From contig NZ_CALNAT010000140.1 in assembly GCF_937873925.1 (NCBI RefSeq), forward strand, positions 1-32,263: a stretch of DNA of 32,263 nucleotides, given 5' to 3'. The notes below the pieces were generated by a model. That model worked only from the letters and a program-made list of their open reading frames with translations. It did not search any database and had not been told where the DNA came from. Numbering within the stretch: the first letter of the stretch is position 1; each line of letters begins with the position of its first letter. The position numbers and the translations under genes are program-made. This document shows, piece after piece, positions 15,523 through 22,548 of the stretch. This DNA is from an uncultured Proteiniphilum sp. (lineage in GTDB: Bacteria; Bacteroidota; Bacteroidia; Bacteroidales; Dysgonomonadaceae).

Positions 15523-15704
15523 TTACATATTAAACAACCTTCTCAAATGCCTGTCATAAATATTCTCCTCCACGCCCGAAGCAATCACATCGGCATATCC
15601 AAACCGCCTTCTTCATTCGCTTTCATGATAGCGCTCAACTGCGCTTTCCCCTGATGAGTGAAACGGCCCTCTACTCCGGTACTGTATTTTTCTAATTTCA
15701 TCAT
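15523..15704 (-). pseudogene. Deletion remnant, probably uxaE (tagaturonate epimerase family)
   Basis: The ATG at 15704 opens a 39-codon frame ending at 15585 whose start, MKLEKYSTGVEGRFTHQGKA, resembles the N-terminus of Bacteroidetes tagaturonate-epimerase-family (UxaE) proteins. Beginning at 15603 in another frame, a coherent 26-residue tail with ADVIASGVEENIYDRHLRRL runs to a stop at 15523 and looks like the family's C-terminus. The full enzyme should be well over 400 residues, so the middle has been lost and the two ends joined out of frame. It begins 7 bp after the uxaC stop, an operon position. I recognise the N-terminal part with moderate confidence and the C-terminal part less so; the two-ended structure itself is visible. 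Confidence 0.6.
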
Positions 15705-15711
15705 TTTATCC

Positions 15712-17118
15712 TTAAAAATTAAAAAAATCTTTCGCGTTTTTATAGGATATATTTTCTACCATCTTTCCAAGGAAGTCCATCTCCGAAGCAGGCAACAGGC
15801 CCTGTTCAACATCATTCCCGATAAGATTGCACAAGATCCGGCGGAAATACTCATGGCGGGGATAGGAGAGGAAACTGCGCGAATCGGTAAGCATCCCCAC
15901 GAAGCGGCTCAACAGTCCGAGATTGGAAAGAGAGTTCATCTGCGCTTCCATACCGGTCTTTTGGTCGAGGAACCACCATCCGGAACCGAACTGCATTTTT
16001 CCGGCGACCGACCCGTCCTGGAAATTCCCGATCATGGTGGCTATCATGTCGTTATCCCCGGGATTCAGATTGTAGATAATGGTTTTGGCCAATCTGTTGT
16101 CTTTATCCAACTGGTCGAAGAAACGGCTCATCGCTTTTGCTACGGTAAAATCGCCGATTGAATCGAACCCCGTATCCGGGCCGAGGTGTCTGAACAACCT
16201 CGTGTTGTTATTGCGAATAGCGCCATAATGGAATTGTTGCGTCCATCCTTTCTCCCAATCCATCACGGCTCCCTCATATAACATGGCCGATTTGAATTTC
16301 AAAATCTCCTCTTCCTTCAATTCCTTCCCGTCATATACCGTATTAAAGATCTGTTCAATCTCGGATTGCGTATAAGATTCCGCATAAAACTCCTCGATAC
16401 CGTGGTCGGAAAGTTTGCATCCGACACCGGCAAAAAAGTCGTGCCGTTTACGGAGCGCTTCGATCAGGCCGCTGAACCGGTTGATGTTCACACCCGCCAC
16501 CTCGGATAATTTCTCCAGATATGCACGGTACTCTTGCGGATTTTTCACCGCCATAGCTTTATCGGGACGCCATGTGGGAAGCACCTTGATGCCGAACCCC
16601 TCCTCTTTCAACGCAATATGATGTTCCAGGTTATCTACGGGATCATCAGTGGTGCAAACCACTTCCACAGAGAATTTTTTCATCAGTCCCCGGGCGGAGA
16701 ACTCCGGCGTACGAAGCTTATCGGTACATATATTATATATTTCTTCCGCTGTTTCCGGCTTCAGCAGTTTATCCACGCCAAAAGCAGTCTTTAATTCCAA
16801 ATGGGTCCAGTGGTACAATGGGTTTCGCATGGTATAGGGTACCGTTTCCGCCCATTTTTCAAACTTTTCCCAGTCGGAGGTATCTTTACCGGTACAGTAT
16901 TTCTCGTCCACGCCGTTGGTACGCATGGCGCGCCACTTGTAATGATCGCCTTCAAGCCATATCTGCCCCAGATTATCGAAGACATGGTTATTTGCTATGT
17001 ATTCAGGATTCAGATGACAATGGTAGTCAATAATAGGCTGCATTTTTGCATGTTCATGATACAACTCTTTCGCCGTGTCTGTCTGTAGCAAAAAGTCTTG
17101 ATGTATAAAACTTCCCAT
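15712..17118 (-). CDS. uxaC: Glucuronate (uronate) isomerase
   Basis: 468 aa from the ATG at 17118. A longer frame starting at 17193 would add 25 residues with no family match and would place the start inside the promoter box. UxaC converts D-glucuronate to D-fructuronate, and galacturonate to tagaturonate, in the cytoplasm. It begins MGSFIHQDFLL and has the metal-binding DYHCHLNP motif (31-38; His33, His35) of this amidohydrolase-fold family, CTTDDPVDNLEHH mid-protein, and a C-terminal region (MLTDSRSFLSYPRHEYFRR) typical of UxaC. Length is normal. First gene of the minus arm, divergent from kduI. Confidence 0.95.
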   Translation of the reverse strand: MGSFIHQDFLLQTDTAKELYHEHAKMQPIIDYHCHLNPEYIANNHVFDNLGQIWLEGDHYKWRAMRTNGVDEKYCTGKDTSDWEKFEKWAETVPYTMRNPLYHWTHLELKTAFGVDKLLKPETAEEIYNICTDKLRTPEFSARGLMKKFSVEVVCTTDDPVDNLEHHIALKEEGFGIKVLPTWRPDKAMAVKNPQEYRAYLEKLSEVAGVNINRFSGLIEALRKRHDFFAGVGCKLSDHGIEEFYAESYTQSEIEQIFNTVYDGKELKEEEILKFKSAMLYEGAVMDWEKGWTQQFHYGAIRNNNTRLFRHLGPDTGFDSIGDFTVAKAMSRFFDQLDKDNRLAKTIIYNLNPGDNDMIATMIGNFQDGSVAGKMQFGSGWWFLDQKTGMEAQMNSLSNLGLLSRFVGMLTDSRSFLSYPRHEYFRRILCNLIGNDVEQGLLPASEMDFLGKMVENISYKNAKDFFNF

Positions 17119-17190
17119 ATTATATAATATTAAAAAATAAATATTCCTTCCCCGCTCCGGCAAATACTGTTTTCGTACACAATCGATCCC

Positions 17191-17198
17191 CAAAGTTA
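17191..17198 (-). promoter_or_regulatory. Candidate -7 box of the uxaC arm
   Basis: TAACTTTG on the minus strand matches the -7 consensus 73 bp before the uxaC ATG. The -33 region holds only TTCG at about 22 bp, so the promoter may need an activator. Confidence 0.5.
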
Positions 17199-17333
17199 CA
17201 TATTTTATCTTATTTACATCCGAAAAAAATTAATTTTTGAATTATTTTATGCCGATATTTTTGAGATATTCCCTCACCACTTAGGTCTTACCGGTCCGAT
17301 TCGCATCCCCATCCGGGCATTTCACGCCGGTTG

Positions 17334-17362
17334 TCCGGCTTCTTGCCCTGGCGCAAGCCGGA
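17334..17362. promoter_or_regulatory. Inverted repeat in the uxaC-kduI intergenic region
   Basis: TCCGGCTT (17334-17341) and AAGCCGGA (17355-17362) form an 8-bp inverted repeat around a 13-nt centre, with an alternative inner pairing CTTGC/GCAAG. No U run follows in either direction, so it is not a terminator. Lying between the two divergent promoters, it could be an operator. The rest of 17119-17623 holds no convincing gene; short frames there match nothing I recognise. Confidence 0.35.
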
Positions 17363-17550
17363 AAACAAAAAAACAGCCAGATACAGCGAATACAATAATT
17401 CCGGAACGGGAAGTGATACGGCACAGCGGGTGAAATGGATGAAAATACTGACCCTGAAAGAAAGGCAAAGAATCATCCCCAAGAATGTGAGGAGGAAATT
17501 TTACGAAAAAAGCCGATTGCCATTTTGTGAAGAGAAATTTTAAATTCTAT

Positions 17551-17581
17551 TTTGACGGACAGAAAATTAATCTTAATTTTG
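17551..17581 (+). promoter_or_regulatory. Promoter of the kduI-exuT arm
   Basis: TTTG (17551-17554), a 19-bp spacer and TAATTTTG (17574-17581) match the Bacteroidetes promoter consensus exactly. The start would be near 17588, giving a leader of about 36 nt. This also shows that the longer in-frame start at 17552 lies upstream of transcription. Confidence 0.75.
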
Positions 17582-17623
17582 TGCAAGTACACAGATCGAT
17601 GGATAAACAGAATAAGGACAAAT

Positions 17624-18466
17624 ATGAAAACAAATTATCAGTTACGTTATGCAGCGCACCCCGAAGATGCGAGATCTTATGATACGCAGCGTTTACGAAA
17701 AGATTTTCTTATAGAAAAAATATTCGAAGCTGATGAGGTAAACATGGTCTATTCCCTGTATGACCGCATGATCGTGGGGGGTGCGATGCCCGTAAACGAG
17801 CCGTTGCACCTGGAAGCGATAGACCCGCTGAAACAACCGGTCTTTCTGTGCCGCCGTGAACTGGGTATCTTTAACGTGGGCGGCAAAGGAAAAGTAAAGG
17901 TGGGAGAGACTGTTTTTGAGCTCGATTACAAAGAGGCGCTCTATCTCGGTTCCGGTGAACGGGAAGTCTATTTCGAGAGCGACGATGCCGCCAAACCGGC
18001 GAAGTTTTACTTCAACTCGGCTACGGCCCATCGCAATTACCCCGATAAGAAAGTGACCAAGGCAGATGCTGTAGTAGCTGAGATGGGATCCCTGGAATCG
18101 TCCAATCACAGAAATATCAATAAGATGATCGTGAACCAGGTGTTGCCTACCTGCCAGTTGCAGATGGGAATGACCGAACTGGCTCCCGGAAGCGTGTGGA
18201 ATACCATGCCGGCACATATCCACAGCCGCAGGATGGAAGCCTATTTCTATTTTGAAGTGCCCGAAGACCAGGCTGTATGCCACTTTATGGGTGAGCCTAC
18301 AGAAACGCGCCATATCTGGCTGCATAATGAGCAGGCCGCACTCTCACCCGAATGGTCCATCCATGCCGGCGCCGCCACTACGAATTACACCTTTATATGG
18401 GGCATGGCGGGAGAGAACCTTGACTACGGGGACCAAGATTTTTCGAAAATAATCGATTTACGATAA
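17624..18466 (+). CDS. kduI: 5-dehydro-4-deoxy-D-glucuronate isomerase
   Basis: 280 aa from the ATG at 17624, chosen because the 24 extra residues upstream start before the promoter and match no family. KduI isomerises 4-deoxy-L-threo-5-hexosulose uronate (DKI), the spontaneous product of unsaturated uronates, to 2,5-diketo-3-deoxygluconate. The double cupin has the zinc ligands His198, His200, Glu205 and His247 (MPAHIHSRRMEAYFYF; SIHAGAATTNY) at the spacing of the E. coli enzyme. First gene of the plus arm, followed by kduD after 120 bp. Its presence means that the cell uses products of pectin or glycosaminoglycan lyases, or of unsaturated glucuronyl hydrolases. Confidence 0.95.
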   Translation: MKTNYQLRYAAHPEDARSYDTQRLRKDFLIEKIFEADEVNMVYSLYDRMIVGGAMPVNEPLHLEAIDPLKQPVFLCRRELGIFNVGGKGKVKVGETVFELDYKEALYLGSGEREVYFESDDAAKPAKFYFNSATAHRNYPDKKVTKADAVVAEMGSLESSNHRNINKMIVNQVLPTCQLQMGMTELAPGSVWNTMPAHIHSRRMEAYFYFEVPEDQAVCHFMGEPTETRHIWLHNEQAALSPEWSIHAGAATTNYTFIWGMAGENLDYGDQDFSKIIDLR

Positions 18467-18586
18467 AGTAACAACCTGGAATTACACGGACTATTTCCGG
18501 GTCATTAATATTGATTAAGGAATAAGAGGACAGATAATCAGAGATCTAAATCTTATTCAATTAAACTCTAATAAAAAAGAAAAGAT

Positions 18587-19378
18587 ATGGTCAATTTTTC
18601 ATTGGAAGGAAAAATAGCGCTGGTCACAGGAGCTTCCTACGGTATCGGATTTGCCATGGCAACTGCTTTTGCAGGTGCCGGGGCCAGGATCGTATTCAAC
18701 GATATCAATCAGAATCTGGTGGATAAAGGCCTTGCCGCTTATAAGGAAAAAGGGATAGATGCGCACGGCTACATTTGTGATGTGACAAACGAAGAAGAAG
18801 TGGATCAATTCATTAGCCGGGTAACGGAAGAGGTGGGGGTGATAGATATCCTGGTAAACAACGCCGGTATCATCAAACGCATACCGATGCACGAGATGAG
18901 CGCTGCCGAATTCCGCCAGGTGATCGACATCGACCTGAACGGACCGTTCATCGTTTCTAAGGCAGTCATCCCGCATATGATCAAAAAGGGACACGGAAAA
19001 ATCATCAATATCTGCTCCATGATGAGTGAGTTGGGACGTGAAACCGTTTCTGCTTACGCAGCGGCTAAAGGCGGATTAAAGATGTTAACAAAAAATATCT
19101 GTTCCGAATACGGGGAATACAACATCCAATGTAACGGTATCGGACCGGGATACATCGCCACGCCGCAGACCGCCCCCCTAAGGGAAAGACAGCCCGATGG
19201 CTCCCGCCACCCGTTCGACTCTTTCATCATAGCCAAGACACCAGCAGCGCGATGGGGTACACCGGAAGACCTGGCAGGGCCTGCCGTCTTTCTTGCCTCA
19301 GATGCTTCCAATTTTGTAAACGGGCATATCCTGTATGTCGATGGCGGCATCCTGGCGTATATCGGGAAGCAACCGTGA
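18587..19378 (+). CDS. kduD: SDR 2-dehydro-3-deoxy-D-gluconate 5-dehydrogenase (KduD-type)
   Basis: 263 aa classical SDR: TGASYGIG (14-21), NNAG (91-94), and catalytic Ser144, Tyr157, Lys161 (SAYAAAKGG). The tail FLASDASNFVNGHILYVDGG is standard. Bacteroidetes homologues are often labelled gluconate 5-dehydrogenase, a close relative. Directly following kduI, the enzyme most simply reduces 2,5-diketo-3-deoxygluconate to KDG with NADH, completing the DKI to KDG conversion. KduD versus IdnO identity rests on context, not on a residue I can point to. Confidence 0.8.
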   Translation: MVNFSLEGKIALVTGASYGIGFAMATAFAGAGARIVFNDINQNLVDKGLAAYKEKGIDAHGYICDVTNEEEVDQFISRVTEEVGVIDILVNNAGIIKRIPMHEMSAAEFRQVIDIDLNGPFIVSKAVIPHMIKKGHGKIINICSMMSELGRETVSAYAAAKGGLKMLTKNICSEYGEYNIQCNGIGPGYIATPQTAPLRERQPDGSRHPFDSFIIAKTPAARWGTPEDLAGPAVFLASDASNFVNGHILYVDGGILAYIGKQP

Positions 19379-19505
19379 TATTAAGGTGGTTAAGTGGGAA
19401 GGTGAGATTTGACGATGTGATAATTCGGTGATTTAATGATTTCAGATTCTCCACTTCTGACTTCTAATTTCTTAGTTCTAATTTCAAACAGATCAAATAC
19501 GTTGT
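19379..19505. repeat. Word-repeat spacer between kduD and DUF4861 gene
   Basis: Three blocks in series: TTAAGGTGGTTAAGTGGGAAGG (19381-19402), GATTTGACGATGTGAT...GATTTAATGATTT (19406-19442), and TTCTAATTTC twice (19462-19471, 19476-19485) within CTTCTGACTTCTAATTTC words. GATTTAATGATTT recurs at 21712-21724 with one change. Confidence 0.65.
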
Positions 19506-20666
19506 ATGCAGACAAAATACTACACATTCATATTACTTCTATTGACAGCAATCTTTATCGGATGTAATCCTGCAAAAAAAGAACTGGTCATAGAGGTAAG
19601 CAACCCAAGTTCAATAGAGAGGATAAATGAAATGGTGGAGGTCGCCTGGGAAACGGTGCAACAAAAACTCCCGCTTTCCGCAGGGCAAACGATCATCGTA
19701 ACGGGTGACGACGGGCAACAACTCCCTTACCAGTTTGTAACCAACGGCACAGGAAAAGTGGAAGCACTTATCTTCCCGGCCTCCCCGGGCGCAGGGCAAA
19801 CAGCCCTCTACCGCATAGCGGCAGGTGAACCCGATGATTTTGAATCCCTCGTCTACGGGCGATTGGTACCCGAAAGGAAGGACGACTTCGCCTGGGAAAA
19901 CAACCGTACCGCCTTCAGGGTGTACGGGCCCGCCCTGAAAGCGACCGGAGAGATCAGTAACGGAATGGATTTCTGGGCCAAGAAAACCGAATCGTTGATC
20001 ATCGACAAATGGTATAAGGACGACCTGTCGGGCATAGCTTCTTACCACAAGGACCACGGCGAAGGGTTGGATTTTTACAAGGTGGGAAGGACACTCGGTT
20101 TGGGGATGACAGCTCCCGTTCATAACGATACGCTCTGCCTGGGCGATAATTTCGTCACTGCGGAAATCCTTGATAACGGGCCGCTCCGCATTACTTTCAA
20201 ACTCACCTATGCTCCTTATAAAGCAGGAGAGCATGAAATAACAGAAACACGCATTATCTCTTTAGATGCTTATACCCTTTTCAATAAAGTGACCAATATC
20301 TTCGAGGGGGATACCGACAAGCTGACTGTCGCTACCGGGATCGTGATGCCGGAAAAGGATCCCCTGGAAAATGCCGGAAGGACCACTTTCGGCGTGAACA
20401 ACGGTATTATCGCCTATGAAACTCCGGCTGATGATGCCAACGGCGTTATCTATACCGCCGCGCTCCATCCGGACGGATTCGCGACCATCAAGGTCTCGAA
20501 CGGACATTATCTGGGCCTGAACAGTTACCAACCCGGCACTTCATATACCTGTTACGCGGGTGGAGGCTGGAGCAAAGCCGGTTTCGGCAGCTTTGAAGAA
20601 TGGACACAGTTTGTGAAAGAAGAGAAAGAAAAGATAGATCAACCCCTAATCATTCAGATAAACTAA
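19506..20666 (+). CDS. DUF4861-family lipoprotein
   Basis: 386 aa lipoprotein: signal MQTKYYTFILLLLTAIFIGC with lipobox Cys20, so membrane-anchored in the periplasm or on the surface. The body resembles DUF4861, a beta-rich family found in polysaccharide-utilisation loci near uronic-acid enzymes: FRVYGPALKATGEISNGMDFWAKK and FNKVTNIFEGD are the stretches I used. Aromatic and acidic residues around GMDFWAKKTESLIIDKWY suggest a carbohydrate site. Its reaction is not known to me. The stop codon lies 1 bp before the kdgK start, so translation is coupled, linking this exported protein tightly to KDG metabolism. Family call moderate; function open. Confidence 0.65.
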   Translation: MQTKYYTFILLLLTAIFIGCNPAKKELVIEVSNPSSIERINEMVEVAWETVQQKLPLSAGQTIIVTGDDGQQLPYQFVTNGTGKVEALIFPASPGAGQTALYRIAAGEPDDFESLVYGRLVPERKDDFAWENNRTAFRVYGPALKATGEISNGMDFWAKKTESLIIDKWYKDDLSGIASYHKDHGEGLDFYKVGRTLGLGMTAPVHNDTLCLGDNFVTAEILDNGPLRITFKLTYAPYKAGEHEITETRIISLDAYTLFNKVTNIFEGDTDKLTVATGIVMPEKDPLENAGRTTFGVNNGIIAYETPADDANGVIYTAALHPDGFATIKVSNGHYLGLNSYQPGTSYTCYAGGGWSKAGFGSFEEWTQFVKEEKEKIDQPLIIQIN

Positions 20667-20667
20667 G

Positions 20668-21705
20668 ATGCAAAAAGTGGTAACTTTCGGCGAGATCATG
20701 CTGCGTCTTGCCACACCGGATTATAAAAGATTTATCCAATCGGATCATCTTACCGCCACCTTTGGCGGAGGTGAAGCCAACGTAGCTGTTTCGCTGGCAA
20801 ATTACGGCATTCCCGTGGAATTTGTCACCCGCCTGCCGGATAACGATATAGCCGGATGGTGTATCTCCGATCTCAGAAAAATGAATGTCGGTACGGAACA
20901 TATTCTGCGCGGCGGCGAACGGGTAGGTATCTACTACCTCGAAACCGGCGCCGTGGCCCGCCCCTCGAAAGTAGTATACGACCGGGCACATTCCTCTATT
21001 GCAGAAGTGGAAAAGGGAACGTTCGACTGGAAAGAAATACTCAAAGACGCTTCATGGTTCCACTGGACAGGGATCACCCCCGCCCTTTCGCAGGGGGCCG
21101 CCGACGCCTGCCTGGAAGCCATCCGGACCGCAAATGAACTGGGAGTGATCGTTTCGTGCGACCTCAACTACCGGAAAAATCTCTGGAAATACGGCAAAAA
21201 GGCCTCGGAGATCATGCCCGGACTGGTGGAAGGCTGCGACATCATCCTTGGCAATGAGGAAGATGCCGAAAAAGTGTTCGGCATCAAACCGGAAGGATTC
21301 GAGGTGGACCAAACTGCGGGAGAGGTGGATGCAGGGGAATTCGAATCGGTCTGCAAACAGCTTATGCAGAAATTCCCGCGCGCAAAGAAGGTAATTATCA
21401 CATTACGCGGTTCCATCAACGCAAACCACAATACCTGGGGCGGATGCCTCTACTCCGACAAACTCTATCAATCCAAAAGGTACGACATAACCCATATCGT
21501 GGACAGAGTGGGTGGCGGTGATTCCTTTATGGGGGGGCTGATCTACGGATTACTGACCTATACGGGAGACGACCGGAAAGCGCTCGACTTCGCCGTAGCC
21601 GCTTCCTGCCTGAAACACACCATCTACGGCGATTTTAACCTGGTGACCGTGCCGGAAGTGGAAGCACTGATGAAAGGCGACGGCTCGGGAAGAGTGGTCA
21701 GGTGA
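20668..21705 (+). CDS. kdgK: 2-dehydro-3-deoxygluconokinase (KDG kinase)
   Basis: 345 aa PfkB kinase, cytoplasmic, ATP + KDG to KDPG. Signature motifs: GGGEANVAVSLA (33-44), GIYYLETGAVARPSKVVYDR (87-106; the substrate loop typical of KDG kinase), SCDLNYRKNLW (163-173), ILGNEEDA (193-200) and DRVGGGDSFMGG with catalytic Asp285. Starts 1 bp after the DUF4861 stop and precedes the KDPG aldolase gene. Much closer to the classical family than the minus-strand PfkB kinase at 13387-14466. Confidence 0.92.
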   Translation: MQKVVTFGEIMLRLATPDYKRFIQSDHLTATFGGGEANVAVSLANYGIPVEFVTRLPDNDIAGWCISDLRKMNVGTEHILRGGERVGIYYLETGAVARPSKVVYDRAHSSIAEVEKGTFDWKEILKDASWFHWTGITPALSQGAADACLEAIRTANELGVIVSCDLNYRKNLWKYGKKASEIMPGLVEGCDIILGNEEDAEKVFGIKPEGFEVDQTAGEVDAGEFESVCKQLMQKFPRAKKVIITLRGSINANHNTWGGCLYSDKLYQSKRYDITHIVDRVGGGDSFMGGLIYGLLTYTGDDRKALDFAVAASCLKHTIYGDFNLVTVPEVEALMKGDGSGRVVR

Positions 21706-21739
21706 TGTGATGATTTAACGATTTACGGATGTGATGATT
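21704..21739. repeat. 12-bp direct repeat after kdgK
   Basis: GATGTGATGATT occurs at 21704-21715 and 21728-21739, separated by TAACGATTTACG, giving a 24-bp period. The first copy overlaps the kdgK stop codon. The words match the GATGTGAT/GATTTAA set in the 19379-19505 spacer. Confidence 0.75.
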
Positions 21740-21815
21740 GGGTGATTACTCTGCTTTAATCAGTAAACCAGTTCATTTGCAAATCAAACAGTTCTTTACT
21801 CTAAAATATACAGGA

Positions 21816-22484
21816 ATGGCAAAATTTACAAGACTGCAGGTCTATCAGACAATGGTGGATACGGGGATCGTGCCTGTATTCTACCATGCCGATATTGAAG
21901 TGGCGAAGAATGTGCTGAAAGCATGTTACGAAGGGGGTATCAGGGCGTTCGAATTCACCAACAGGGGCGATTTTGCCCATGAGGTATTTGCCGGACTGAT
22001 CAAATGGGCAGACTCAGCATGCCCGGAAATGATATTGGGAATCGGCTCCATAGTAGATGCCCCTACCGCCGCCCTCTATATCCAGTCGGGGGCAAATTTT
22101 ATTGTAGGCCCGTTGCTGAACCCTGAGATATTCAAAATCTGCAACCGCCGGCAAATAGCTTATTCACCCGGCTGCGCCACGGTTTCCGAGATCGGGTTGG
22201 CACAGGAGTCAGGCGCTGAGATCGTAAAGGTGTTTCCCGGCGGCAGTGTGGGCGGCCCCTCGTTCGTGAAAAACATAAAAGGCCCCATGCCCTGGTCCCG
22301 GATCATGGTCACAGGCGGGGTGGAACCTACGGAAGAAAACCTTTCGGCATGGTTCCGGGCAGGGGTAACCTGTGTGGGAATGGGATCCAACCTTTTCCCC
22401 AAAGAGGTACTGGAAAACGGGGAGTGGCACAAAATCACCGGATTATGCAGGGACAGCTTGTCAATTGTCAAAAAGTATCAGTAG
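21816..22484 (+). CDS. KDPG / 4-hydroxy-2-oxoglutarate aldolase
   Basis: 222 aa from the ATG at 21816; an upstream in-frame ATG at 21738 would add 26 residues encoded by repeat-rich spacer, so it is rejected. Class I aldolase (Eda/KdgA family) that cleaves KDPG to pyruvate and glyceraldehyde-3-phosphate. TIM barrel with Glu46 in RAFEFTNRGD, the phosphate-site GIGSIVDAPTA, SPGCATVSE (117-125) and the Schiff-base Lys138 in AEIVKVFPGG; the last motif is MVTGGVEPTEENLSAWF. Follows kdgK, so it completes KDG catabolism in the plus arm. Confidence 0.93.
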   Translation: MAKFTRLQVYQTMVDTGIVPVFYHADIEVAKNVLKACYEGGIRAFEFTNRGDFAHEVFAGLIKWADSACPEMILGIGSIVDAPTAALYIQSGANFIVGPLLNPEIFKICNRRQIAYSPGCATVSEIGLAQESGAEIVKVFPGGSVGGPSFVKNIKGPMPWSRIMVTGGVEPTEENLSAWFRAGVTCVGMGSNLFPKEVLENGEWHKITGLCRDSLSIVKKYQ

Positions 22485-22548
22485 AATAAACACCTGCACA
22501 CATCATCGGACAGAGCACATTTTTTAAATAAATAATCATCATAAAATC

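Noticed and set aside
17331..17543. Small plus-strand frame of 70 codons in the divergent region
   Set aside because: It resembles no protein I know, crosses an inverted repeat, and ends just before the kduI promoter; most likely non-coding.
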